From assembly GCA_033675265.1 (NCBI GenBank), contig JAUJYZ010001512.1:402501-466500 (forward strand): a stretch of 64,000 nt of DNA, in the 5' to 3' direction. Shown here piece after piece: positions 18,301 through 30,400 of this stretch (positions are counted from its first letter, which is position 1; each line of letters opens with the position of its first letter). The stretch is from Actinostola sp. cb2023 (lineage: Eukaryota > Cnidaria > Anthozoa > Actiniaria > Actinostolidae). The position numbers and the translations under genes are program-made. The notes beneath the pieces are model-generated. The model searched no databases. It worked only from the letters and a program-made list of their open reading frames with translations, and was not told the DNA's origin.

Positions 18301-21300
18301 TTTCGATGCGTTTTGGCCTTGCGCTCAGTGACTAAAACCATGGAAAACGTTGTGTTTTTACATCGAAAACACTATGACTGGGAGCAGTGAGCTGGTACTC
18401 AAAGTCAACTTATGTGGAACGTTTGAATTGTCATGATGATCTTACTGTAATCGGGTAGAGAAATGACAATTATTTCAGCACAATTTTGACAAGAAATGAT
18501 AAAATTATCGCTTAGTAAGCAAAAACAAAACTATAAAACTGTATTTAGAGTGAAATCTGGATATCAATTAGGAAGGACTGTATGAAATTAGCATGTCCCC
18601 CGTCACATATTTAGAGCTGTACACGGCTGTCTCACTGAATTTCGTCTTTATAATAGAGTCGAATAAAAACGTGATGTTGCTAGAATAAGTAGAGATATGA
18701 GAGAAAAACATATTTAGTGTTAATTCCTTAAAGACGTTTTGGTTTGTAGATTATTGCGGAAGTTTTCAATGAAAGATTAGGTGTCCCCTTTTGTTCCGAT
18801 TTTCTACATAACTATATGTTTTGACGAAAAAAATATCAAATCCAGATAGAAAATCAGAAACTATAAGAAATATATAAAGTCCATTAATTTATTAACAATT
18901 TGGCGTTCCTCTGTTTAAAATCGGACTTATACTTCAGTAATTATATAACATCAAAGTTGACTGAATGCATCTGTCGACAGACAAAAAATACAAAAATACA
19001 ATCAAAACATCATTTGTCTTTCAAATTTCGCGCTTTAATGCCAGTACTTCAATCAGGATTTCAACAGATTTTTGGGAGCAAGTTGTCCATTCAGCATATA
19101 ATAGTATGGCGGTAAAAAATATCTTACACTGGTTAATTTTATTTTTCTGTTACCCTAGGAAGTTTCCTGAATTTTTTGTCGACACAAAGGCCAATGATTT
19201 GCATAATACAACACGTAGTCACGCAAAACCTTTTCGGCTCTTTATAATTCCTTAAAATAAGTTTTGCCAATAACTTTGTTCTGAAACTTGGCATGGACAT
19301 TAATTATGTAATGAACATTTAAAAACTGCAATAAAAAGAGGGGGTCACCATTCTCGTTTTCGCGCTAGATGCTCTTCAAATATATCAATTTATAGGTGTA
19401 TAGCCAAATGTGGTAGCAACCGGAAGTTGTAATGAAAAACCTTTTTTCTCGGTCCAAAGAACTTCCTTACAACATAGATTACATATAATTCTAAGTTTAC
19501 TTCTACTAAATCAATCAAAGTAACTGAATGACTATGATTGTTGAAATATTAACGAAACATGCAAGTATGTGCGTCCAGAAATCGTCGTACGCTTTAACTA
19601 TTCTCATCTAAATGTTTGAAAATTTATTCAATAAACGTTCCTTCATATTTCGATATATCATACGCAGCACCGATTATTAAAGAACTCAAAAAAATGGGGG
19701 CCACCATTCTCGTTTTCGATTTATTTTGAAAAAACGTCAGTTACATTTGAAATATTTAACGAGTTCCAATGGTCTCCATTGTGCGCAAGCTCGCGCGAGC
19801 TTCAGAATCGTGCGCAATTGAGCGTGCGCAATGCAAAACAAGGGAATTGCCTTAATTCTCGTATTTAACACTAATATTTTATGATCATGCTAAAATTTAT
19901 AGCAGTTTTTCACAAATAGAATAAGATGTGTTTAGACTCGTTACCAGGCCACACGCGGATTATTCCATTGATGGCCAGAATAATTGGTGTTATTTTAATA
20001 ATAATAAATGAAAAATATCGATTCTGATGTTCTTCGTTATTGTCTACAATTTTACATAAACGAAATTGCATATTTTGTATTTTCAAAAAAAATCATTTTG
20101 TGACGCTTTTGAGCACCAGCTCACTGCTCCCAGTCAATACGATAGGCGGCTCCACTCTAGGAAACACTATACACACTAATACGATAGGCGGCTCCACTCT
20201 AGGAAACACTATACACACTAATACGATAGGCGGCTCCACTCTAGGAAACACTATACACACTAATACGATAGGCGGCTCCACTCTAGGAAACACTATACAC
20301 ACTAATACGATAGGCGGCTTCACTCTAGGAAACACTATACACACTAATACGATAGGCGGCTCCACTCTAGGAAACACTATACACACTAATACGATAGGCG
20401 GCTCCACTCTAGGAAACACTATTCACACTAATACGATAGGCGGCTCCACTCTAGGAAACACTATACACACTAATACGATAGGCGGCTCCACTCTAGGAAA
20501 CACTATTCACACTAATACGATAGGCGGCTCCACTCTAGGAAACACTATACACACTAATACGATAGGCGGCTCCACTCTAGGAAACACTATACACACTAAT
20601 ACGATAGGCGGCTCCACTCTAGGAAACACTATACACACTAATACGATAGGCGGCTCCACTCTAGGAAACACTATTCACACTAATACGATAGGCGGCTCCA
20701 CTCTAGGAAACACTATACACACTAATACGATAGGCGGCTCCACTCTAGGAAACACTATACACACTAATACGATAGGCGGCTCCACTCTAGGAAACACTAT
20801 ACACACTAATACGATAGGCGGCTCCACTCTAGGAAACACTATACACACTAATACGATAGGCGGCTCCACTCTAGGAAACACTATACACACTAATACGATA
20901 GGCGGCTCCACTCTAGGAAACACTATACACACTAATACGATAGGCGGCTCCACTCTAGGAAACACTATACACACTAATACGATAGGCGGCTCCACTCTAG
21001 GAAACACTATTCACACTAATACGATAGGCGGCTCCACTCTAGGAAACACTATACACACTAATACGATAGGCGGCTCCACTCTAGGAAACGACCAGCGTTT
21101 GCGATCGTTTTAGTGTGGAAGCATCATCGAGATGTATGCGTTTTCAAACAAATGCATTTTATAGCGTGTACTAGCCTCCTCCGCAGGCAACTCTCGTCGG
21201 AAGTTGGTTCGGATTCGGAAGTTGGGGTTCCTGTGGAGATTTAGACCAATTTCTCCAGCTTCGTGCCTAGTCTATTTCGCGCCTAATTTTTGCCACAGGA

Positions 21301-23693
21301 GGCCCATTTTCCCGATTTCTCCGAATAAAGAGTTGCCTGCGGAGGAGGCTAAGTGTGGACGTTACAACTTATCATCGGTGAAGAAGTGTTATCAGTTCTA
21401 TTATTATTATTATTATATATTTTCTATTATTTCCAGATTGCAATCGCTTACTTTCCTCTTGTTATTCTAATCAGTGGAGTGGTTGCTAGTTTTGGGGGCA
21501 AGAAACTCAATACATTACTTGGAAATAAAGTAAATACTTTGCTATGTATGGGATCCCTGTGTAGTAGTGACGTACTGACATGACGTCATGCTGTTTTTCC
21601 CGCCAGGGGGACGTTTTGTTTACGTAATAAAGTAAATACTTTGCTATGTATGGGATCCCTGTGTAGTAGTGACGTACTGACATGACGTCATGCTGTTTTT
21701 CCCGCCAGTGGACGTTTTGTTTACGTAATAAAGTAAGTGCTTTGCTATGTATGGAATCCCTGTGTAGTAGTGACGTACGGATATGACGTCATGTTGTTTT
21801 TCCCGCCAGTGGACGTTTTGTTTAGGTTAATAAAGTAAATACTTTGCTATGTATGGAATCCCTGTGTAGTAGTGACGTACTGACATGACGTCATGTTGTT
21901 TTTTCCCGCCAGTGGACGTTTTGTATAGGTTCGATCATGGTAATGGGAGCATCAGGATGGTTTTACTTGTTGACACAGGAGAACCGTTTGGTGATGTACG
22001 TGCCCGCCATCTTATCGGGATGTGGAACGTCTATTATGTTTGTTACTACACTTGCTTTAGCGGCTGAGTTCGTCGATGCTGACAGGGTATGTTTCTATTA
22101 CAGACCCCTCGATAGATAGCTTGCACAATTATCTGAAATCATTGTTTTGTCACAGAATTCTGGTGCGTTTTTGATGGCGTCTATGGGTTTCATCGCTAAA
22201 GTCGTTAATGGTACACTGTTTTGTCTCTTACAAGAGTTCACACCCAAAGCAGTCAGGTAGACCGTCAACTCTCTTCATGTTTTATCATTCATTCCACTAA
22301 CTGATGCTTTTCGCTCGTTTTAGCGCTAACTGCCCAGAATGCACCGCGTACGTTCGTCACGTGTTTTCTTTGACGCCTGGTGTGAGCGCATTCTTTGGTC
22401 TCGTTGCTTTCATCCTGTTCATCCCAGCAACGATCCAATGTAAACCGATAAGTAAGTATGAACGTTAATAGTACTCACTGTACAGTACGCATGCGTTAAC
22501 ATTACTCACTGTACAGTACGCATGCGTTAACATTACTCACTGTATAGTACGCATGCGTTAACATTACTCACTGTCCAGTACGCATGCGTTAACATTACTC
22601 ACTGTCCAGTACGCATGCGTTAACATTACTCACTGTCCAGTACGCATGCGTTAACATTACTCACTGTCCAGTACGCATGCGTTAACATTACTCACTGTCC
22701 AGTACGCATGCGTTAACATTACTCACTGTCCAGTACGCATGCGTTAACATTACTCACTGTCCAGTACGCATGCGTTAACATTACTCACTGTCCAGTACGC
22801 ATGCGTTAACATTACTCACTGTCCAGTACGCATGCGTTAACATTACTCACTATCCAGTACGCATGCGTTAACATTACTCACTGTCCAGTACGCATGCGTT
22901 AACATTACTCACTGTCCAGTACGCATGCGTTAACATTACTCACTATCCAGTACGCATGCGTTAACATTACTCACTGTCCAGTACGCATGCGTTAACATTA
23001 CTCACTGTACAGTACGCATGCGTTAATATTACTCACTGTACAGTACGCATGCGTTAACATTACTCACTGTCCAGTACGCATGCGCGTTAACATTACTCAC
23101 TATCCAGTACGCATGCGTTAACATTACTCACTGTCCAGTACGCATGCGTTAACATTACTCACTGTCCAGTACGCATGCGTTAATATTACTCACTGTACAG
23201 TACGCATGCGTTAACATTACTCACTGTATAGTACGCATGCGTTAACATTACTCACTGTATAGTACGCATGCGTTAACATTACTCACTGTCCAGTACGCAT
23301 GCGTTAATATTACTCACTGTCCAGTATGCATGCGTAGGGTGCGGTACACCCACCAAACCTCCATTTTACTGCAACTTTAAATGCAGTCACCAAATTATTT
23401 GGTCACTTTTGTTTCATTTGCGCAGAATACAAAACACAGAGCCCTGAGATCGTGACAATACAATTAATGATACTTGTTTGTGTCTCACAGTTGAAATGGA
23501 AGACGCGGAGACGCAGACTGATGAGTTCTCATTCAGTGTTACAAGCAGCCTTGACGTGATTAATGAAGACGACCAGGAGGGCCAGCCGACACGCAGAGTT
23601 TCTAGTTTTAATGTCATCCAAGAAGACGAAGAAGACGAAACAATAGAAACTCGAGAAGAGGATGAATCAGGCGATATGGACACTGCATTGTAA
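15375..23693 (+). CDS. MFSD12-like transporter, paralogue 1 (apparent one-base frameshift)
   Basis: Exons: 15375-15871, 16465-16573, 16638-16722, 16996-17995, 18135-18227, 21437-21529, 21913-22086, 22156-22256, 22324-22451 and 23491-23693. MFSD12 proteins are 12-TM major-facilitator transporters; the vertebrate member is needed for cysteine import into lysosomes and melanosomes. Family marks: GHVSDNITVPYMSRFYGRRK then TWHLLG (motif A region), AYMFTRLAQNV, NSGAF and CPECTAYVRHVF. Exon 4 encodes a ~330-residue Ser-rich cytosolic loop. The C-terminus is acidic and ends DTAL. Exon 4 ends at a GC donor (CAAG|GCAAGA, 17996), and its frame is one base short just after a five-A run (17979-17983). This could be a sequencing or assembly error or a real lesion. 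The exon 4 acceptor could instead be at 17012. Substrate is unknown. Confidence 0.85.
16465..16573 (+). CDS. Conserved 109-bp exon 2 of MFSD12-like paralogue 1
   Basis: The acceptor is the less obvious ...gatctag at 16463-16464 rather than the nearby ctgcag. Only this choice keeps phase 2 and gives SAVTLTVGVYVYVVMWVLLG, matching SAITLICGMFVYIVTWVLLG in paralogue 2. The length of 109 bp is identical in all four genes where this exon is in the window. Confidence 0.85.
18228..20133. other. Intron 5 of paralogue 1, non-repeat part
   Basis: AT-rich non-coding sequence. Two related stretches (GTCACCATTCTCGTTTTCGC near 19346 and GCCACCATTCTCGTTTTCGA near 19700) hint at an old dispersed repeat. Nothing else is recognised. 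Confidence 0.5.
20134..21105. repeat. 42-bp minisatellite, about 23 copies
   Basis: The unit contains AATACGATAGGCGGCTCCAC and TCTAGGAAACACTATACACA. It is extremely homogeneous (only ATACAC/ATTCAC and one C/T variant), so it expanded recently. Because 42 is a multiple of 3 it is open on both strands (NTIGGSTLGNTIHT on plus). It lies deep in intron 5, joined to no exon, so I treat the ORFs as spurious. Confidence 0.95.
21172..21351. mobile_element. MITE with 22-bp terminal inverted repeats
   Basis: TAGCCTCCTCCGCAGGCAAC at the left end and GTTGCCTGCGGAGGAGGCTA at the right end are exact inverted copies. The element is 180 bp and non-coding, in intron 5. I recall similar TAGCCTCC...GCAGGC ends as common in coral-type genomes, but this is from memory and unchecked. 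Confidence 0.75.
21530..21912 (+). repeat. Tandemly duplicated intron 6 with both splice sites
   Basis: The stretch consists of four ~77-bp GT...AG intron units (starts 21530, 21632, 21733, 21835), separated by 24-25-nt mini-exon-like cassettes at 21607-21631, 21709-21732 and 21810-21834. Each cassette is the start of exon 7 (tGGACGTTTTGT) fused to the end of exon 6 (AATAAA). The middle cassette is 24 nt and in frame (WTFCLRNK). Each unit has a full CRE palindrome TGACGTCA or a one-base variant context. Confidence 0.9.
22453..23335. repeat. 31-bp minisatellite in intron 9 of paralogue 1, ~28 copies
   Basis: The unit is GTTAACATTACTCACTGTCC plus AGTACGCATGC, which contains the palindromes GTTAAC and GCATGC. 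It begins a few bases after the exon 9 donor. The same unit sits at the same intron position in paralogue 2 with only about 12 copies. Confidence 0.95.
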
Positions 23694-23739
23694 GCCTTTG
23701 TTGGTCGGCTTTGGTTGGCAGTTGGCTTCCTTAAGACCA

Positions 23740-23745
23740 AATAAA
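23740..23745 (+). terminator. Poly(A) signal AATAAA of paralogue 1
   Basis: AATAAA lies 47 bp past the TAA stop, in the right place for the 3' end of this gene. Further AATAAA motifs occur downstream (near 23871 and 24088), so longer 3' UTRs are possible. Confidence 0.5.
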
Positions 23746-25305
23746 ATCATAATAACTATGAACGGCATGCAATCGGTTCATCAGATATGACTACAAAAAG
23801 GCTGTCTGTCCAGTGTTTTATAGAGTTTATTTGACGTATATATGTACGCGTTGTTAAGAGTTGCGATGATAATAAAGACATGAAACTGAGACGCTGTAGA
23901 TAAACAATCAGTTCTGTATGTCATGTCAAGGATATTTATATCTAATGTAGCCTAACACTAACACAACTTGAAGGAGACTGCAACAAAACTAATGTTCTGT
24001 GATCCGCGGGATTTATAGATAGTTGCTATAGAAACTGATAGATATGGTCAGGCTTGCATAGGCTAAAGTTATGTCATGTTGTTTAGAATAAAAGTTGAAA
24101 GTACTACGTCGTATGTCTTCCTTATTTGGTCATGGTTTAGTATCTCTCTCTCTCTCTCTGGCCCCACCCTTACCATATGCGTATAGCATGGTTATAAACA
24201 ACTCTTGTTCGTTTGTTCACATTTTGACTTCATCATCTGTGAGAATAGAGACTGGTGGACACACGGTACGACATTGCGCGCAATATTGCCAGCAATCGCA
24301 CTATTGCAGTGCGCGCAATATTGCAGAAGTAGGATTGCTTTCAGTGCTTCAATAGGCTGCAGGTAGGCACACGCTGCAATCAATTGTGAGCAATGTTGCA
24401 CCGTGAGTCTGCATCCATGGAAACCCTACACCGAGTGGGGGCGAGGGAGAGGAGGAAAGAGGAACTCGCTGCCTTTTGCTCCTGTCCGCCACTCCCTCGG
24501 CCCCACCGAGCACCCCCCAAGGCACATATAAAACAGCCGATAAACCTGACAATCAGGAATAACTTATTAGTCACGAAACAGTAACATGATATGCGCTGCA
24601 TTGAGAGTTTTGTAGATGTACTGCACCACAGGTTTTCGCAAGCCAGTGACGTCACAGAATGCTATTTAGTTGGAAGAAAACAACACAATGGAATGTGTAC
24701 TAGACTAATGTCTGTTTCACGCGTTTAGTTGATTCCAGTCGTGGACTTTGATCCCATGCTTATTGACCACGTGGATTTGACCTGATAAGTATAGCAATGT
24801 CAATAATACAGGTCCTGAAGGCAGGCTAAGGTCATGCCATCACCAGATCTATAAAAATATATAATCAGATAAAATCTGCCAAAACAGAAGCCAAAACGAC
24901 ATGTTGCTTCTCTTAAAGAACCGGTGTCTTCATTATTTCTCTGCACAATGTTTACTGACGTAAAGGGGTTGTATTGTTGTTGCATGACGGTTTGAGTTGG
25001 AATCATTCCCATACGCGGCGCTGCGCATAATTAGCAGGCAAAAAACTCGTTAGTCAAAACAGGGTTTTAAACCGGTTTTAAACAGGGATTTCTCATCAGC
25101 TTATCATGTCTCGGCAACAAATTATGTTTTGCTAACCATAAAACTACTTGCTTGCTGCCGAGTGAGGCAGTCTTGTCGACGAGAGTTCAGATCCTGTGCT
25201 GGTTGGTAAACTTTCTCTCTCAGGTAAACTGAGCTTTTTATTTTCAAAGTGTAAATATTATTTTCTGACATTCCTTTATACAAGTATACTTTCTTTTTCT
25301 TTCAG
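23746..25305. other. Intergenic between the two plus-strand paralogues
   Basis: This is non-coding. It holds a short TC run near 24147, a degenerate element with GTGGACACACGGTACGACAT at 24253 and GAGCAATGTTGCACCGTGAG at 24388, related to the element at 50883-51096, and otherwise nothing recognised. The end (tctttcag, 25298-25305) is the acceptor of a 5'-UTR intron. Confidence 0.5.
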
Positions 25306-25326
25306 AGGAATTGTACTCTAGAGACA

Positions 25327-27404
25327 ATGGCAACAAAAAGGCCCCGTCTTCCCTGGCATCAAATGATGTTCTTCAGCTCGGGACAAATAATGAACGACCT
25401 TTTCAATGCCATCTACACGTCGTATTTACTGACTTATCAAACCAAAGTCCTTGGACTTCCCAGCAACATTGTTGGACTCCTATGGCTCATTCCTGCAGGA
25501 ATCGACGCCTTGCTCGCTCTGCTGATAGGACATGTCTCTGATAATATTACTGTACCATACATGTCTAGATTCTATGGTAAACGAAAGACATGGCATCTAC
25601 TTGGCTGTATTCTAGTTGGTGTTTGCTCGCCGTTTCTGTTGATGCCGTGTTTTTTGTGTGACAATGAGACTGGTAGCTGGAAGGTTGTACTCTACTATGT
25701 GATCATTCTTAACATGGCGTGTGCCGGGTGGAGTTTAACACAATCAAACTTCCTCGCATTGATTCCAGTGGTTGCCACAAGACAGAGCGAGATGGTCAAG
25801 TTGGGAGCCTTAAGGTAAGAAAATGCTTTCACACTCCAACTGTGAGTTATGGAGGCTGTGTTGCAGGAGTTGTTCCAATATTGCCGTGATCAGCAAGTAT
25901 AAAACATGTTCTTAATTATTTTCGATGATTGATAAAAAGGTCAAGTGGTCAACTCGATGTATTTATACATGAAAAACGTTTTCGATTCTGATTGGCTGAG
26001 AGCAGTGCAGATTTTAGGAAATTTAGTGCAGAAAAAAGGAAATTCAATGCTGAATAGCTAAAACAATCTTAAAATCAAACGTTTCCTGGACTTTCGTGTT
26101 GAAAACGTTGTGATACACCGAAACTATGGAGTTTTGATTAAAAAAGTGAACAAAATGGCAAGAAAGTTGTGTTTTTGGAATTTTAAAGCGCGCGCTACTT
26201 GACGCCATCATCACGCCATCGAGAGCGCGCTGAGTTTGTTTTCTTCAGAATTTTGGTCTTTTTCCCATACAAAATATCTTGCTAGCCTAGATATAACAAC
26301 GCATAATGTACTGGTTAGAAACCAACTTGAAAAACAGTACTTGTATTTGCGACACGGGAGAGATCGAGAAAGCTGTGCGACTGGTTTTAGACTTACGCCG
26401 ATTTCCTGAGTTAATTCCAGTTTTTGTTAAGTATTAAGACAGGATTTAACTGGACTGACAACCACATGACTCTTGGAGATTCTTTCGATCTCTGCTGGGA
26501 AAATAATTTCCGTCTTTGGGAACGGTTCTTTGGGCGTGAAGAGAAATGTTGACCTTATAAGTATCTTATAAGCAGATTGACATGACATTTATGTGGGCTC
26601 GTAATCCCTGAAAGAATTTCAAATCGTATTGTTTTTGGATGAAAAATACTCTCCGACTATTCTGTGAACAGTTTTAAACGAACCGTAGGGAGCCCAGTAT
26701 AGAGTAACGTTTATCTAGTAACGATCTGTTAACAAAAACTGCCAATCCAAATCAATTATCACTTTGAAGTTATCACTGAGCCATTGTTTATACATGAATA
26801 CAAACTGATGGATCTCGCTAAATTTTTTATCTATTCTACGCTTATTGTCGCCCGGTTGTATGGAAGAAGTTCAGAAAACCTCTAAATAGGCTGTTAATGA
26901 CTGCTGCCATGTTTGTGGCAAAGAATCTCTCGATAAAAGAAGAAAAAGAAATGTTGAAGATTTCGTGATCATTTTCGAACATGTTTTAACGAGAAAGTTG
27001 ACCCCAATCTTCGTTTTGAAACGAAAGAGGCACTCCCCAAAAACGATCGTGCACTTTGAAGTTTAAGCGGGCTACCGGATGTCTTCACACTATCTGTCAT
27101 CGTGCAATGTACCGCTCTTTGCTGATTGGCCACAAAATATTTTTGTGGCCAATCAGAGCACATCTCATTAACTTCTCTGGAACTCCTTCTATAAGAGTTT
27201 GTCCTGTTTTTCCTCCCCTTCCTTTTTCCCCTTTTCCCTCCCCTCCCCTCTTCCCTTCCTGTTCCCATCCCCCTCCTCCCACAGCCCCCGGGTTTCCGAG
27301 GATGGTCCTTGTTGCTCTCAACTTTTAATCTTCCGTTTATACATCGATTCCGTGATAGTTCACTAGATTTGGATATTAGTCAAAATGATGTTGACCCGTG
27401 TAAT

Positions 27405-27496
<92 letters not shown>

Positions 27497-30400
27497 TCTA
27501 TAGACAAGACGCTCAATGAGCGTTCACTCGGGCATTGTGAAAAGGAAAATGTCAGTTGTTCGAGGAAGTACTTGAAAATGAATGCCAGTTGGTTGAAGAA
27601 CAAGGACAATGACAGTTGCGTGACGAGGGAGACTATGTATATACATGTATGTGTCGAGTTCATTTGATTTGCCTTTGAGTTCATTTGATTACCTTTTGAC
27701 TTTGAGTTCAATTGATTTGATTTTGATGAGTTTGTGTAAAGGCCCCCTCTCTAGCTTCAGATCCCGAAACGTCGAGTTTGGAATCGAGTTCGGGTTCGAG
27801 TTACGGTTCGAACGTCGAATAAAACAAGGACATCTTCTTCAATACAATATAATTTCTCTGACGTCATGACAATCAGTGACAGTTGAGTGACGAGGGAGAC
27901 TATTAGTCCGGTGAGTACGAACATGATACGTCTTGAGGTTGCATAGGTCAGATGGTTCCGATAACGGCCTCGCGTTTGTTTTAAAAAATATATATTTTAA
28001 GCGAGCTTCTAGTCCTTTTACCACTTCTAGTCATTGAACGATGAACTAGAATCCTGACCTTTTAATAGCTTGAGTCCTTTTACCACTTCTAGTCATTGAA
28101 CGATGAACTAGAATCCTGACCTTTTAAAGCTTGAAGATCTACAGCTGCTTTCAAAACTAAGATTCATAATCTACTTGAGTCCTGTGTCTCCTTTATCTTT
28201 TCAAATCTGCGGAGTAATCTTGAAACTCCGGATACGATTAAATACGTCGCATACTCGTCATTTTGAAGCCGAACAAAACTACTACTACTACCGAAATCCG
28301 CATTTTCTAACTCGGGCGGCCTGCGGCCTGGGCCCGAGTAATAAATGCTAATTGTTCAATGTTACCGTTTCAGTTCTGCCATCACGCTAATCTGTGGTAT
28401 GTTCGTGTATATAGTCACGTGGGTGCTACTTGGGTCTGACAGCAGTGAAAACCTGTCATTCGCTCAATGGAAACAATTCATGGTAAGTTGGATTTATTTT
28501 ACAAGTACTGTTGATGAATGATAGAGCAGATTTCGTATGACTGTAAAAACAACACGACACTGTCACGACACTGTCACGACACTGTCACGACACTGTCACG
28601 ACACTGTCACGACACGGCAGAACACATCACGGAACCGTTACGGTACGTTTTTCACGGTCATACGAAATGTGCTCCAATAGACGCGTTTACGTGTGAGTGG
28701 GGAAGTTACGGCACGGAGTTACGTATGGTCACAGTACGGTACGGTACGGTCACGTTGCGCGGTACGGTTACGGAACGGCAGGGAACGGAGTTACAGTCTC
28801 GGCATGGTCAGTGTTACGATACGGTCACGGAACGACACGGAATTACGGTCACGATACGGCACGGCATGTCACGGGGTTACGGCGTTACGGTACGTAACTA
28901 CTCTTCGACTTTCTACTTATACGAAACTGACTCTATAAACACTAACTAACACAATAATAATAACAACAATGATGATAGCCATACGACAAAATTAAAGAAA
29001 AGTAACGAAAAGTTAAAGGGAAAAGGATACAAAAACGTGGGGGTACTTGATAATAATAAACTGCGTTTTGCCACCAGTACCTTGTAGTAATAGTCGGTGG
29101 GACTGGAGCATTTTTCTCTGTGATGTTTCACGCTGGGGCTCGCGAACCCAGAACCAAAACTGAAGGTATTATTTCTACAGGTATTCACAGCTTATTTTCA
29201 TTCGTTTGTCTTCTTGTTTGTTTGTTTGTTTGCTTGTTTGTTTGTTTGTTTGTTTGTTTGTTTGGTATGAGAAGGTGTTGTTTTGTTGTTTGTTCGTTCA
29301 TTCTTTACGATTTCATCGACGTCTCACTTGTTTAATACAAGGGACCTTAAAGTGCTACTATGATGAAATTTTGCGAAGTTGATGTTTTTGCATTTTTAGT
29401 ATCCTGGTAGTAATATATTCTCACTAGGGAAATCCGCACACAAGGCCAAGGGTGTGGTTATTAAGATATGGGAACAATCGGCCCGAGGCTTAGAGAGCGG
29501 TAGTCTCAAGATCGATGGTATATACACCTATTTCAAAAATGGTTGTCGTAGACACCAGTCCATAGGCAATAGGTTATACGTCGTTGCAAGACCGAACTGC
29601 ATTATGGTAACAGCTTGAATAGCCAAAAACGTATGAAAACCTATATGATATCGTACCTATTTCCATTTCAACAGACCAAGACACATTTTGAATCGAATTT
29701 TATAAAATATTTCTGACATACATGCCATTCCAGCTGTTACCATAATGCAGTTCGGTCTTGGAACGACCTATAACCTATTGCCTATGGACTGATGTCCTCG
29801 ACAACCTTTTTTGAAATAGGTGTATACAGTATGGGTATCATCGCTGCGGGGAGGAGGGTGGGGAGTTTTAATTCTTTCTTCCCGTCTTTTGGAAAAAGAG
29901 CTAAACTAGAATAAATCTATGCAAGTAGGCGTATTTATAGGGAGCGGTGCACACTAGGTGATGTAATATATCCCGTGGACCACGCTTGGAATGTGGGAAT
30001 GTGTAATAACCGAGATTTTAGGCTTTGTGTTTGGATTTTCCCTAGTGAGAATAGTATGTTTATTAACATTATCCAACTGAAACCGTTTGTCGTTACGATA
30101 AAAAATAACTCCCACAAAATGTACAAATTTTGTACAAATTTCAAGCCCGCCATTATTCAAACTGGTTCCTGGCCGGTGACTAATTGTACAATAGAAGTGA
30201 CGTCAGTTTCTCAACATCGTTCGTCGCACTATCTATCTAGTGCGTCGCATGGCTAATTTACACGCATGAACACTGCGATTTTTTGGTGATTCAAGACACT
30301 GTTTCTTGTTTAAACTAGAAATACAGTGCAGCGAGCCGTGCAGCGACGCGTTCACGTTGAGAAACTGACGTCACAGTCTTATTGTTCGCAGGAACACGAT

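Noticed and set aside
20040..21113. 357-codon plus-strand ORF with NTIGGSTLGNTIHT repeats
   Set aside because: Falls in intron 5 of paralogue 1 with no flanking splice sites in phase; the reverse strand is open too.
28518..28949. 143-codon plus-strand ORF with TLSRHCHDTV repeats
   Set aside because: Short tandem repeat in intron 2 of paralogue 2, no splice support.
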